Shown: in pieces, positions 1 to 11,602 of the stretch
Layout of the letters: each line of letters starts with the position of its first letter
Position numbering within the stretch: position 1 is the stretch's first letter
Assembly: GCA_010093685.1 (NCBI GenBank)
Contig: MU006248.1
Coordinates: forward strand, 124,001 to 188,000
Length of the DNA: 64,000 nucleotides
From: Ophiobolus disseminans
Taxonomy: Eukaryota > Ascomycota > Dothideomycetes > Pleosporales > Phaeosphaeriaceae
Reading direction: 5' to 3'
Made by a program: the position numbers and the translations under genes
Notes under the pieces: generated by a model
Told to the model about the DNA's origin: nothing
Databases searched by the model: none
What the model saw: the letters and a program-made list of their open reading frames with translations, nothing else

Positions 1-227
1 GCATTTACGCCGGGTTAAATATGCGGTGAGATTCTTGCAGGACCGGAGTAAAGTCGTCGTCGTCTCACTTCATCAAAGAAACATAAAACTTGTGTTCATA
101 ATAGATCTGCGGAATATTAAAGTAGTGTTCTTAATACAGTTGCGGCGCAGCATCGCAACTCATTTGACGTCCCCCGTACTCCCTCTCCCCTCCCCTCCCC
201 TCCCAACACCCCGAACCCCAATCCAAA

Positions 228-671
228 ATGTACCCCCACCGCAAACACATCTACGAAATCTTCCTGCTCTTCGCCAAGCCCCAAGGCGGCGTAAAAGAAT
301 GGTTCAAGCACGTCGACGACAACGTGCACTGGACTGTGACAGGCCAGCACCGTTTCGCCGGCACCTGGACCAACAAAGAGTCCTACTACAACGCGTCATG
401 GGCAAAAGTCAACGCGCTGCTGCAAGACCCCGGCTACAGATTTGAAGTCCCGGGCGGCGAGGAGGGCATCATTGTGGGGCAGGATGGCTGGTCGACGGTC
501 GAGTTGAAGACGATTGATGTGAAGACGAAGAGCGGGGTGCCGTATGAGCAGCATTATTCGTGGCATTGTAGGTGGAGTAGGGAGGGAAAGATTGTGGAGT
601 TGAGGGCTTTTTTGGATTCAGATTTGTTGTTGAGGGTGTTGGGTGGGGAGATGGAGAAGCAGGGCTTGTGA
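228..671 (+). CDS. NTF2-like / SnoaL-fold small protein
   Basis: A 147-residue single-exon protein without signal peptide or membrane segment, so probably cytosolic. It begins MYPHRKHIYE; the middle, residues 20-60, has a helix then a motif around VHWTVTGQHRFAGTW, which resembles the entry of the NTF2-like/SnoaL cone fold found in polyketide cyclases, ketosteroid isomerases and many fungal proteins of unknown role. The length of about 130-150 residues fits the family. The start is the first ATG after a pyrimidine-rich stretch at about 178-207, a common feature of fungal core promoters. The second half switches to G-rich codons on the coding strand. The substrate cannot be told from the sequence; a catalytic role is possible but not shown. 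It lies at the window edge, so its upstream neighbour is unseen. Confidence 0.75.
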   Translation: MYPHRKHIYEIFLLFAKPQGGVKEWFKHVDDNVHWTVTGQHRFAGTWTNKESYYNASWAKVNALLQDPGYRFEVPGGEEGIIVGQDGWSTVELKTIDVKTKSGVPYEQHYSWHCRWSREGKIVELRAFLDSDLLLRVLGGEMEKQGL

Positions 672-923
672 ATGGTAGGAATAGAATGGAGAGTTAGGAG
701 GTTCGGGTGGAGGAAGAGGCGCGTGGCCGTACTATCTTTGTGAATAGCCGCTCAGACGCGATTAAATGGTCATGTTATCAGAAACTAGGCTAGGCTGCTC
801 TTTGAGATTTCGTTTCATCATTCTGATGAACACATGCGCAATCAGGGCACCCTCTTCTCTACTCAACTCCCCCAACGCGACGCGACGCGTGCCTGATCGC
901 TCCATTTTGCCAGTAATGTGCCC

Positions 924-2614
924 TTAATGTACCGCCGTCACATTCGTACCTGCAAGCTTCTTCCTTGCGTCTTCGAATCTCTCCATCTCGATCTGCTTCT
1001 CCCTGTCGTCCAAATTGTCCGGCAACATCCCGAGCGCACGGTCGCCAAAGAGCAAATCGATCTCCTCGAGGGTCAATTGCTTCGTCTCCTATGCGATGAT
1101 TAGCAAATAGTACAGACTTAGTTGAGCTGCATTTGACATACCTTGAACACGAAGAAGATGGTTGGCAGTGTTACAAGAAGGTTAAAAGCAACAAAGATGA
1201 AGTAGAACTTGTACTTGAGCTCTCCCAGCGCGATGGGCGAGACTTGCGACCAAACCGTACCGACGAGCCAGTTGCCGAAAGCAGTCGAGAAGGCGGATCC
1301 ACGGCCACGGATACTGAGCGGCATGATCTCTGAAGCGTACACCCACGAGATGGGGCCGAAAGAGACGCTGAAGATACACGAGACCGCAAATAAGAAGAAC
1401 ACTCCTGCGCCCGATATTCCATCCTTGCGGGACCCGGTGGCGGACTCGACCTGCGAACCGAGCGCGGCCTCACAGATGAGGGCGACGCTGATAGCAATGG
1501 TGCCGAAAATCAAGGGCTTCCGGCGTCCGACTTTGTCCAGGAAGAATACGATGAAGAAGAAGTTGAAGATTGGCCCGACTACGTTGTAGATGCTGCTGAC
1601 GAGTAGGTTTCGATCTCCTGTGATACCAAGGTTGGTGTAGAGGATTGTACTGTAGTAGCCGATTACATTAATTCCCGTCATCTGACCGAACAGTTGGATA
1701 AGGGTAGCATGCATGAGTCGAATTCGCCACGTCGGAACCGTAAACATAACACGCCATCCCGGCACAGTGATAGCCTTCTCAGCCTCGATTGTCTGCTTAA
1801 TCTCGAAGAACTCGGAGTTGATCCAGTCGTCGTTGCTACCGTCGTAATGCAGCTTCTTCAGTACTACCAGTGCCTCTTCCGTGCGGTCGGTCTCGCAAAG
1901 GTATCGCGGTGACTCTGGAAAGAACATCATGCCGCATATGAGTATTAGGCATGGAACGCACTGGAAAGCGAGTGGGAAGCGCCAGGAGAATGAGCTCGTT
2001 TTTGGGACCTTGGAGGAGCCGTAGCCGACCCATGTGGAGACGATGAAACCGACGCCGATCATTTGTTGGGCGATACCGACGATGAGACCTGTTCCTCGTC
2101 AGATTCGACCCTGATAGAAACGAAGATTGTATACGTACCTCTCGTTTTAGGATGAGCGCACTCAGATTGGTAAATCGGGACAGACATGGAGAGCACACCT
2201 ACAGCCCAGCCAGCCAAGATACGTCCGACAAGAATCATGGCGAGATGTTGAGCAGAACACTGTAGGATAGCGCCGACTAGATTGATGATTGCGCCGACCA
2301 CGATAGTCTTTCGTCGACCGAGACTGTCCATTGTGAGACCTCCCCTTAAATCTGTCAGCAACATACACGTCGTGAATCGTCTGCGTTCAAACCCACATCA
2401 ACGAGCCAAAGAAGGCCCCTCCTGAAAACGTAGCATTGATGGCTCCAATCGTAGCAGACTCGGGCGTCGTCTTGAAGAAGCTCAAGAAATGAGGTGACTG
2501 GATGACAAGGGTCATCACACCACTGTCATATCCGAACAGGAAACTTCCTGTAGCGGCAAACACCGCGAGAACGACGTTGAAGAGGAGACCCATCTTGGCT
2601 GTCGAGAAGGTCAC
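924..2614 (-). CDS. MFS sugar transporter (hexose/pentose type)
   Basis: A plasma-membrane sugar porter of the major facilitator superfamily, assembled from four exons on the minus strand: 2614-2397, 2344-2139, 2088-1142 and 1088-924, giving 511 residues, normal for the family. The N-terminus has the first helix ending FLFGYDSGVM. Exon 2 holds the family signature around DSLGRRKT and the helix 4 motif GRILAGWAVG. Exon 3 has PESPRYL at the cytoplasmic loop, GQMTGINVIGYYS in helix 7 and DKVGRRKPL. The last exon restores the C-terminal ETKQLTLEEID motif (family PETKG.LEE). The first donor is GTGGGT, chosen because only it keeps the SLM-GGLTMD frame. The gene lies 458 bp downstream of the GH31 gene on the same strand, which suggests uptake of the sugar that enzyme releases; substrate specificity is inferred only. 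Confidence 0.9.
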
Positions 2615-3072
2615 AGCGATGCGAAGCGCAGGAAAAGAGACGAAGTTGCTGAACTACGACTATGGAACGAGGTCCTTCGTCGTATTAAAGAAGCCCGAGG
2701 GAGCATGCATCTCCGCTACTGAGCGATGCTAGTCTCATGGCATTAGCTCGTCCGTGAAGCATTCAACCGGAACTGCGTCCCTAGCTTCCCTGGACGACCC
2801 ACCAAACAAGTGAGTGATCGATCCATCGTTCGAGACGACAAGCTTTGCTGATCCTGAACGATAGAATCTGGGGACGGAAGACGGTGGTTGGGGTACATGA
2901 GTAGAGGTGGGATGATCCTTGACGGCTGAAGTCTTATTTTCGCGCCAATGGCAGCCACCCGCTCAACAGCTCGTCTCACGGGTGCGTTTCGGCGGCAGGG
3001 CCCTGCGGCTCTATAAACGACGCTGCATATGCTTGAGGTAGGGTTGCTTATTGAAGCTGTCGATCCGCTGTC
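2615..3072 (-). other. Intergenic: transporter promoter region
   Basis: Between the 3' end of the GH31 gene and the transporter start. Short open frames here have no family resemblance. No repeat or RNA gene is seen; it should hold the transporter promoter. Confidence 0.5.
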
Positions 3073-5434
3073 CTAGCCTAGCTTCGTAACCTTCCATTCG
3101 CCTTGCAATAGGTCAAATTCTTTGAGCTCTCCGCTGCCATCGATCTCCAACACGCCTTTCTCCTCGCCGCTGGTATCCACAAGGACAGCTTTGTCACCCT
3201 CCTTGACTCCATACAGTCTAACTTCACCACCGGAGCTCAGCCAATCGTACCCGAAGCCGCCTTCACCCTCTGCTTGTCCAAGCACCAAGATCGTGCCTTC
3301 GCGCACGAACAAGGGCAGCTGGAGAAATCCATGCTTCTCGCGTACCCATCGGCCACCTTGCGCTTCTTTACCATCCCAGAAACTGAACCATCGGCCTGGT
3401 GGGAGGTAATAATCGACGCTACCATCTTCGTCGAAGACTGGTGCGGCGAGGATCTGGCTTCCGACCATGAATTCACGATCCACGAACCATGCGGTGGGAT
3501 CATTTGGGAACTCAAGAGCCATCGCACGCACGCTGGTAGGCCAGCCATTAGCGACGCTCTCAATCGACTGCGCATACAAGTAAGGCATGAGCTGTCTTTT
3601 GAGCTGGACCCAATGTCGCAGCACCTCTGTACAATTCTCTGGCTCCGTAGAAGAACCGTCTACAAGCCAGGGTACGCGGTACGAGTTCGAGCCGTGAAGT
3701 CGGCTGTGCGAGTTGAGTAGTCCAAATGCCACCCAGCGCTTGTAGATCCAGGGTGGTGGGCTTCCTTCAAAGCCTCCAATGTCGCTCGTCCAGAACGCGA
3801 ACGAAGCCAGTCCCATACCCAATCCACCACGGACTGACTCTGCTAGTGCAGCGGGCGTAGATTCGCAGTCGCCACCCCAGTGGAGTGGGAAGCGCTGGCT
3901 GCCTGCACATGCTGTACGAGCAAACAGAATAGCTTCGTTCTTCCCAAACTTCTTCTGCACCGACTCGTAGACAAGCTTGTTGTAGATGAACGCGTAGTAG
4001 TTGTGCATTCTACTGGGGTCTACGGTCTTGTCGTGCCACTGCACGTTCTTCGTTGGAATGCGCTCGCCAAAGTCTGTTTTGATGGAGTCGACACCCATGT
4101 CAAAGAGCTTCTCCATGCATCCTCTAAACCATTCGCATGCGTCAGGGTTAGTGAAGTCAACAACGCCCATTCCTGTTTGCCATAAGTCCCATTGCCACAC
4201 ATCTCCGTTAGTCTTTTTGAGCAGATATCCTTTCTCGGCAGCGTACTTGAAGACTGGGCTCGCTTGGCCGATGTACGGGTTGGTCCATACACTGACTTTG
4301 TTGATGAGTTTGGCATCTTTCAGGCGCTTGATCTGACCGGCTGGGTCAGGGAAAGACTCAGGGTCCCAGACGAAGTCGCACCAGTGAAATGCGCGTAGCC
4401 AGAAGCAATCGAAGTGGAAGACTTCGACAGGAATGCGACTTTCCGACATCTTCGAAACGAAGGACTGTACAGTCTCTTCGGAGTATGATGTCGTAAACGA
4501 GGTGCTAAGCCATAGACCGTATGACCATGCCGGCACTCGATTCGACTTTCCGGTGAGGATGGAGTACTTTGTCAATACCTCCTTTGGCGTGGGGCCGTAA
4601 ATAATGTACCACTTCAATCGCTGCCCTTCGACAGTAGTCTGTAGTCGACAGGAGCGCTCGCTTCCTATCTCTAGGTCAATCTTGTCTGGCGTGTCGATAA
4701 AAACTCCGTATCCTCTCGAGCTCATCCAGAATGAGATGTTCTTGTACGCTTGCTCGCTGGAGGTTCCGCCATCCTCGTTCCAGACCTCAATGTTTTGGCC
4801 GATCTTGTTCCATGCACCAAATCGTTCGCCCAGTCCATGAATGGATTCACCAACACCCAGCTCGGTCTGTGTAAACATGTGATGCTTATGTGCACTCAAA
4901 TCTTCAACTTGCTTTGGCGTGCTGAGCGCAGGGGAGTATGCAAGTCCAACGCTGCGGTTGAGTAGCGAGGTCAGCGTCTTTGACCCATCGGTCGCGTGGA
5001 ACTTGATGTCGAAAGTATGGTCATCGCCACTAATTGTAGCACTCAGAGCACCAGATGTGATCGTAGTCCCTTTTCCGTCTGTTTCTTTTTTAATTTCTCT
5101 CTTCACTTCGGGCTTGCCATCAGGGAAGAGTTCGAAATCCGGACCGAGTCGCCTGGCTCCAGCATGGTGCGTGACTTCGAGTGAGATGACACCATCAAAC
5201 TGTGCTTCAAGCTCGATCGAGAGTGTTGCAAGGTTGAGGGTATCGCCTCGGGAGAAGATTTTCTTGGTTGGACACAAGAGCGTAACGGCCTTGTTATCTT
5301 GTCGTGGTTCGACCGTGTACACTTCCTCGGCATATTGTACTGTGTGGTCCTGGCTCACCAACCACATGCCTGCTTTCAGTTATTTCCGTTGCCTGTCTCA
5401 TCTTTTTGCATCACTCACCATCACGAAACTTCAT
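3073..5434 (-). CDS. GH31 alpha-xylosidase-type glycoside hydrolase
   Basis: A family GH31 retaining alpha-glycosidase of 770 residues. A 16-nt first exon (5434-5419, encoding MKFRD plus one base) joins exon 2 (5369-3073) across a GTGAGT...GCAG intron, restoring the MKFRDGMWL start typical of YicI-like alpha-xylosidases. The beta-sandwich N-domain covers roughly residues 1-280. The catalytic barrel follows: FHFDCFW near 325, the nucleophile Asp in KTDFGE at about 438, and the acid/base Asp in HWGGDCES at about 506. The 68-residue spacing between them is as in YicI. No signal peptide is seen, so it probably acts inside the cell on imported oligosaccharides such as isoprimeverose from xyloglucan. 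The neighbouring same-strand sugar transporter supports this, but expression data are absent. An alpha-glucosidase activity cannot be ruled out from sequence. Confidence 0.92.
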
Positions 5435-6404
5435 CTTAATATCGATACGATTGTGGTTGTCGCAGTATCAAGTCGTCGAAAGGGTTCTTATGACGTCTGA
5501 GGCTGTGGTATAACATCTCAATCTTAGCCTCTTTCAGGTCGTTAATGTAGGTGTAGATTATGAGCATCTTTCTCCATGCCGCTAGGGATAACGGTCCGGT
5601 ACTCTGATGATGGCGTTGATGTGTGGACGGAAATCTCGGTATAAGAGCGTCCGATTTCCCCTCACTCCTCGACACGCTGCTGCGGGTTCCATTTCATGCG
5701 CCGCCCTTCAAGCTGGGTCGTCGGTCGAAGATCCATAGAAAGCGCGTGCCAATCCCACCGGGTGTATCCATGTGAGCGAGATGGGTGCTGCGTCTTGTTC
5801 GCGGCACCGGTGAGGGTTTTGTCGTTGGCGTCGGCGGATCCGCGTCTCGCGCCTGTCGTCTCTCACTAATTAGGAACCTCGGCAAGTCTCCCCTGTCCGC
5901 ACCGCACCTCAACTAACATTCACCGTCCAGTACAAGCGTCTCAGACCTTATTCGGGGCTGCTCCAGACTTTTAGCCATCCAAACCACGACGGATCGTCCC
6001 GCAACTTCCGTACTTCAACCCAGTTTGCCCGTCGTGTGTCAATATCTGCACAAAAGCATAGTCATCCACGACTACAATTATGAAACGCGAGGAGATACCT
6101 TTCGGGCACCGAACGTTCTCGGTTGGGTATATGTCGCATTGTTGGGATGTTGAGCGAGCGAATTGGAAGCGTTCGCGGGAGGCGGAAGGTCACTACGCCA
6201 CAAATGTCAACCCAATCCTCCCCCACTCCCCCACATGCACTCCGTCCTCGACGATCGCCTTGAACACAATACCTGTGCATCACAAAACGCCTTCTTAAAG
6301 CGCCTCTCTCGTGTTCCGTCGCCACAAGATCCGGACCTCCCAGTTCATGCCGCCGCGCTTGAAGATCATCCGTCCGCCCCACCTTGCGAAACACCAGCCG
6401 AAGA
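5435..6404. other. Intergenic: divergent promoter of GH31 and EthD genes
   Basis: About 970 bp between two divergently transcribed genes. Open frames on both strands (for example 5694-5912 and 6062-6421) are arginine/proline rich, unspliced and without family features, so they were not called. No repeat or RNA gene is visible. Confidence 0.5.
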
Positions 6405-6890
6405 ATGCCTACCTCCATCATCGCATACTACACGCGCCGCCCGGATTTATCTCCTGCTGAATTCAAGAACCATATGGAGCGTGTTCATGTCCCGATCATC
6501 AAAGAAGTAATGGGACCACTCTTTCCGACAACCTTTACGCGTCGGTATGTAGAGCGCGTGGAGTCGGGGGCTGGCGATCGACTAGGAGCGCCGGCCGCAT
6601 CCAAAAAGAGCGCCGATCCCACGGCACCAGTCGTGCTTGTAGGCTCTCCCAGTGAGATAACTTGGGATTTGATGGCCGAACTCGAATTCCGTGACGAACT
6701 GCACCTTCAGCAAGGTCTTGCAATGTAAGAAATCCTTGGCGTAATCAGTAAAGTGAGACAAGCACTGACTTTGTACGCCCCTTTTAGGATGAATGCTGCA
6801 GAGGGTCAGAGAATGAGAGATGACGAGGAGAATTTCACCCTTCCGCATCAACTAAGAATCATCTTGATGGAGGAGACCATCACTGCATAG
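6405..6890 (+). CDS. EthD-domain dimeric alpha-beta barrel protein
   Basis: Two exons, 6405-6724 and 6788-6890 (GTAAGA donor, TTTTAG acceptor), encode 140 residues. The N-terminus, IIAYYTRRPDLSPAEFKNHME, is the classic first strand and helix of the EthD/dimeric alpha-beta barrel family, with the conserved His-Val-Pro (HVPI) after it. The EthD name comes from bacterial ethyl-tert-butyl-ether gene clusters; fungal members include polyketide decarboxylases and cyclases as well as many uncharacterised proteins. I start at the ATG of MPTS because this matches family N-termini; an in-frame upstream ATG would add seven residues. The last exon extends the protein by 34 residues to a natural stop, and ends with a hydrophobic strand (RIILMEE) as expected for the fold. 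No secondary-metabolism partner genes are nearby, so the role is open. Confidence 0.85.
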
Positions 6891-7278
6891 AGCGCGCATG
6901 GCACCAAGACTTAGAGCTTGTCTTGAGCCAAGGAGGCCGTTGTCTGTTTTCGCACGTTTCTGATCATGCCCTTCCTATTCATCGAACTCGTCCGCTTTTA
7001 CGCTTTCAATATCGCTAAAAGCCCCGCAAATACCCTGTTCCCAACTGTAATCAATCCGTAGTCTTGATGACTGGGCAATCCTATACCTGCATAATTAAGC
7101 TTGCTAGCCGAGCTCACGATGTCATTCAGGCTCTGCTCACTCCACTTTTCTTGATGATAAAATCATCAATTCTCACTATAGATTTTTGAACTAAATATAG
7201 AGGTGTCCCCAAGTGCGTGTCGCACCCATCGCACTTCATGAAAAGTTACATACTCGGCTACTCATCCCGCACGCGGTA
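6891..7278. other. Intergenic: convergent 3' ends
   Basis: Lies between the 3' ends of the EthD gene and the C2H2-ankyrin gene. It is AT-richer than the flanking genes and consistent with two 3' UTRs; nothing else is seen. Confidence 0.5.
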
Positions 7279-9623
7279 CTAAAATTGAAAAGCACTGCGA
7301 TCGCCGTATGCGTTAGGGAGTGGTTGCCCTTCCAGTCGGTCTTGCAAGAATAGTAAGGCGTCTGAACCACACTCAAAATCGTGAAAACTCTCTAATCTCC
7401 ACGTCTCGTTAACCCGATCCGTACTCTTGCTGACGAGAGTCTGCCTTGAGGTCTGTGATTTCGTCGCGCCCACTTCGAATATATCTGCCTCAAACTCATT
7501 GGTCGAAATACCGCCAGAATGTAGAGACTTTATCCTACTCTTCTCGTCCGGGTTGATGTCGGCGTCAGCGGCGGCATCATCCCTCGCTCCGTGTCTCAGG
7601 AGTAATTCGATGAGCGTGACGTCTCCACGACTGCGCGCGATTTGTAGTACGGTACTGACGTTGGGATGTGTATCTGAGCTCGAGGCATTCACGTCGACTC
7701 TCTCATCTCCGAGCAACAACTCGACTGTTTCTGCTTGGCCCGCGACAACTGCATAATAAAGCGCAGATTTCCCGTGTGCATCTACGAGGTTTGGTCGAAG
7801 CAGGGCAGGTCGAAGCAATTGAGGGATCAGGTGCGAGTAAGCGCCTTGAGCTGCTTTGTGCAGCATTGTCTGTCCAGTAGGGTCTGGTGTGTCGACTGTA
7901 GAATTATCTTCATTGAGAAGGGCCTCAAGCAACGCTCGTTCAGTTGCATGTCGCTTTTCGTCGGGGTCGTGTTGAGTGTTGGTTGTCTCATTCGCACATA
8001 GTGGAGCGTCAGCTAGCAAAATTTTCAGAATGTTCCATTGTAAATTCCAGGCTGCAGCTTGTAAGAGCGAGCTTTTGATGTGTTGTGCGGCAGTAAGGCT
8101 GAACCGTGGGTGACGCATAAGAAGCTTGACCATCTCGCTGTTTCCGCATCTGACCACGGATATGAAGGATGTTCCTTTGTGGTCTTTTAAAACGTCGATG
8201 TTCACTTGTTGGTATGCCAACAGTAGACTCACCATCTCAGTAGCTTTCGCCCCCAGATCGAGCGCATATTGCAACGGTGTGTGTCCATGAACGTCCCTGG
8301 CGTTGAAAGATATCTCAGGGTGTTGTAGCAGTAATCTGGTTACATCAATGTGCCCAGCTCCGGTGGCAAAGTGCAATGCAGTCGCCTTGCTCTTGGAAAT
8401 ATTTCTCGATCCGTTCACCATGATCCGAGGATCATCCAGGAGAATTTCTACTGCACCGGTCATTCCTTTCGCAGCCGCTCTCTCCAGTGGTGTGTAACCA
8501 CGACCGTCTGTAACATTCAGATCACAATCACGACATCGCAAGAAAGTTCTGAGTATCTCCGTCTGTCCTCGAATAGCAGCAATATGCAGGAAGCTTTTGC
8601 GTCCGACGCGCAAAGTAGAGTCCATTTTGCTCATGTTCGAGTCAAGTTTGTCGCATGCCTCTAAGCATTCGAAGGTCGTAAGACGACCATGAATCAATGC
8701 GGCGTACAAAGTATTGTTCCCATTGGCAGCTATCCATCCTCGGTCGATCAACGGTGTCTGAAGCAGGGTCTGAAGAATTGGACGGTGGCCACATTCTGAT
8801 GCTCGCCTCAAAATGTAGCCGCCTAAACGCCTCAGCAACGCTTCTCCCCCAATTTGAAGAGCATCTCGAAAAACATTGTCGAGTCCAATCTTCATCATAT
8901 CGTCAATTACACTCTGTGACAAGACAGCTCCGTGTTGCAAAAGTAGTTTGAAGGCAGCTTCGTCCCGATTCGTTACCGCTACGTGTAGAGGTGAGTGGTC
9001 CTTCTGATCAAAAGCTTCTATAACAGCACCATGTCTGAGGAGATATCGAATCATGTCCATCTGACCAGTCTTGACGGCGCAATGTAATGCGGTAGATCCA
9101 TCGTCGGCTCTCGTTGCCAAGTCGACGCCGAGCCTGAGAAGTATGTTCAACAGTCCTATGTTACCCGTACTAGCCGCCTGCATCAAGGTTGATGAGGAGC
9201 ACGACAGTCGGCTAGCTTCCGATGTAGAGCCTGTATTTGGCACATGTCTCGCGGGCTTTGGTCGTTGCCGGCCGCGGCGCGTCGCCGGTGCCAATGGATG
9301 ATCGGGATGGCTTTTACGAAGATGTTGACGAATGTTGTCCTTACGTGTAGCTTTGAACATACATCTGTCCACGATACAAGGGTATTTGGGAAGACCAACC
9401 CTGTGGCGTGCAAGGACATGGCGGCTGAGGTCCGATCGAAGTCCAAAAGTATGGTCGCACTTGTTGCATGGGTAAGGCTTCAGATGGGTGTTTCTATGCT
9501 GACTGGAAATTGTCAACCACAGTCATACTTAGCGACACGGGTGTTGTAGACTGACTTGTACTTGCCCAGCGTTCCAAAAGCCTTCGAGCATTGGTCGCAA
9601 GAGAAAATCTCGCTTGTATCCAT
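7279..9623 (-). CDS. C2H2 zinc-finger / ankyrin-repeat protein (module 1, ANK-A)
   Basis: Two exons, 9623-9556 and 9502-7279, give 763 residues. Exon 1 encodes the start of finger 1 (CDQCSKAFGTLGKY); a 53-nt phase-2 intron interrupts the finger, and exon 2 continues with NQHRNTH. Three N-terminal C2H2 fingers follow one another in residues 8-90; the third ends in the RKDN..QH motif shared with the two paralogues in this window. Residues about 115-640 are ankyrin repeats, with several recognisable (G.TALH.A...G, TPL..A...G). The C-terminal 120 residues are acidic/polar with a final FLQD segment. No signal peptide or membrane segment is present, so a nuclear DNA-binding or scaffold role is likely but unproven. 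It is head-to-head with the short C2H2 gene at 10239, sharing a 615-bp promoter. Targets are unknown. Confidence 0.88.
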
Positions 9624-10238
9624 GTGTGATAGTGGCGGAAGTCTGATCACTTGAGGAGTCTGACAACTTGGATTAAGCTATTGTTGTTTACCACGAGAAG
9701 AACCTTGCCGGCAGTAGTGCACAGATGCACCATGCGGATGTCCAAGCTAATCCTAGAGGGCCAAAAGGCTTTCGCACTTAGCTGCAGATATGGACATCTA
9801 ACAACAATTGTGTAGGTGGCGAAAAGGCAGGATATACGAAGGTTTTGAGGAGCGAGTGAAATCGTGAACCAACCTCTGATCGTCGGGCTGCGAGTACCGG
9901 TAGTCTAATTGAAGGTTATGCAGGGGATTGCGGCTCGAAGGGTACCACGTCAGCAGATGCAAACTGGGCCAATCATAGCCCAATTAGGCGCCCTTTCTCT
10001 TCGGTGCCGCTCATTGGATGCAGCCCACCCTCAGCGATTTTATTGTGTCCTCTGCTCTTTCTGCCTGTGGTTGACACTCTCAACTACGTACAACACTCTT
10101 ACCTACACCTTTAGTTCAGACACGACCTCCACAACTCGCTACTCTCAACCTCCCCTCCTCATTAGCTTCTACGCACCCTTCTCGATATCTCCTTGGCTAT
10201 ACTCAGACACAATTCGAGATCCTGGAATTCCTGCAGAA
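9624..10238. promoter_or_regulatory. Shared divergent promoter of zinc-finger module 1
   Basis: 615 bp between the start codons of ANK-A (minus) and the short C2H2 gene (plus). It contains CCAAT at 9969, an inverted CCAAT (ATTGG) at about 10013, and the 8-mer CGCCCTTT at 9989. The 200 bp before the short gene are pyrimidine rich, as in fungal core promoters. No separate gene is seen. Confidence 0.6.
9969..9996 (+). promoter_or_regulatory. Composite element CCAAT-N15-CGCCCTTT (module 1)
   Basis: CCAAT at 9969-9973, exactly 15 bases, then CGCCCTTT at 9989-9996. The same arrangement with the same spacing occurs in the other two divergent zinc-finger promoters (31379 and 35812). CCAAT is the known binding site of the fungal HAP complex; the factor for CGCCCTTT is not identified. 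Confidence 0.55.
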
Positions 10239-11194
10239 ATGAGCCCCCAAGGCAGTTTCACGGCATTCACGACGGACACGACAACAATCGACATGCTGGT
10301 CCCATGTGACTGGCCACTTCCGCTCGCCGAGGAAATGGTCACGAGGTATTTTTTTTTTTAACATGATGCAGTTATGCCTTCCCGCACGATTCTGTTCAGG
10401 AGAGCTCCGACGAGGCTGAGGTTGCCGAAGAATCGCCTGCCAATCAGCTCTCAGGATTCTCGGAGCATAATCCGCATAATTCTAGCCTTATCACCACTCA
10501 CCGGAGCCTTGGCGCACTATTCAGCCTTGGAAACCCACTCAGCTTTATGCACGATGCGTTCGAGCACGACCCTTTCCAGGACAGCACATTCGGCTATGAC
10601 CATGCCTTGCCTGTCGACACTTACACTGTCGGCAATGACAACCTCGACGGTGTCTGTCACGACCATCCTGGCCTCTCTGAAGATGACCTTACGCTTGTCA
10701 CCTGTACTGGTACCATAGCACCATCGACTCTCCCGGCACCGACTACGCTCGGCTTCTCCTCTGCGAGCAATGATCCGTTCGGATTCAGTGACTGGACGTA
10801 CCTTGGCAACCCGTCTCCTTCCGCAGCCGGGCAGTACCATCTCGCAACAGACTTCAGCACCCTTACGCAAATCCCCTCTGCGTCACCATCCGACCACAGG
10901 ACTTTCCCCATGGGCAACGCGTTCCAGCCCATTGCATCCGCTGCACCTCTCAACATTACCGCCATGTCGTTTGGCCCCGGGCCTGTGACAGGTACCATCG
11001 CCAATGAAGTTCGTATCCCTTGCACCTTCGCTGGCTGTACGCGGACGTTCCGTCGGGCTGGTGACTGCCGTCGCCACATGGGAAAGCACCAGGCTCGTGC
11101 GTATAACTGCATCGAGTCCGAGTGTGAGAAGAGGTTCTACCGTTTGGACAAGCTTCGTGATCATCTCCGCCAGGGTCACGGTATCACTTTGTGA
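10239..11194 (+). CDS. Short two-finger C2H2 protein (module 1, ZF-1)
   Basis: Exon 1 (10239-10345) and exon 2 (10372-11194) encode 309 residues. A 26-nt insertion separates them: it starts GT, has a long T run, then TTAAC, and ends GCAG. Without its removal the frame stops inside the T run; with it the frame runs to the zinc fingers. The first 245 residues are low-complexity, acidic and rich in Asp, Ser, Thr, Pro, as in activation regions. Two C2H2 fingers close the protein: C-x4-C-x12-H-x3-H from CTFAGC and C-x4-C-x12-H-x4-H ending RQGH. The protein is homologous to the short genes at 30198-31142 and 34754-35431, and divergent from ANK-A. A sequence-specific transcription regulator is likely; targets are unknown. 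Confidence 0.85.
10346..10371 (+). other. 26-nt putative ultrashort intron in ZF-1
   Basis: GTATT, a T run, then TTAAC as likely branch point and GCAG as acceptor. It interrupts the gene in phase 2, just before a Tyr-Ala codon pair, at the same place as the short introns of ZF-2 and ZF-3. Confidence 0.6.
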
Positions 11195-11602
11195 GAGGCT
11201 ACCGACTCTCCACGGCGTGATCACTGCTTAACGGTATCATGTAACAACATGCGCGATGAATTGGGATGGGTGAAGAATGGTATGGTCAAATTGTCGATGG
11301 ATCTCCTTCCTGTTTCATGATTGCCTTATTTGTACTCACTGTCCTTACTGGCGCGATTGTTTTTATGTATACTCGACTATCTTTACCGACGCGTTTGATT
11401 TTGAGATTGATGGCACGTAGTAACAATATATCTGGTCTTCTTCCTTCATCTTTGCAACTTTGAACATTGACCGTACGAAGTAGTGATGCTAATCTGATGT
11501 CCTGTCTGCCCTCGGTGTTTTAACCCCATACCCTCCTCGCGCCTCGGCGATTTGGACCCAGACCCTTCTCGCATTGCTCACCTGCGAGGTACCCTTCTCC
11601 TT
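11195..11602. other. Intergenic: convergent 3' region
   Basis: Between the stop of ZF-1 and the last exon of the amidase pseudogene. Only 3' UTR-like sequence is seen. Confidence 0.5.

Noticed and set aside
26..445. 139-residue plus-strand frame overlapping the NTF2-like gene
   Set aside because: Arg/Pro-rich shadow of the real gene in another frame, no domain.
10340..10375. T-run frameshift (sequencing error or programmed slippage) instead of an intron in ZF-1
   Set aside because: Less likely, because ZF-2 and ZF-3 need removal of 27 and 36 nt, multiples of three containing stops, at the same position. Not excluded without transcripts.
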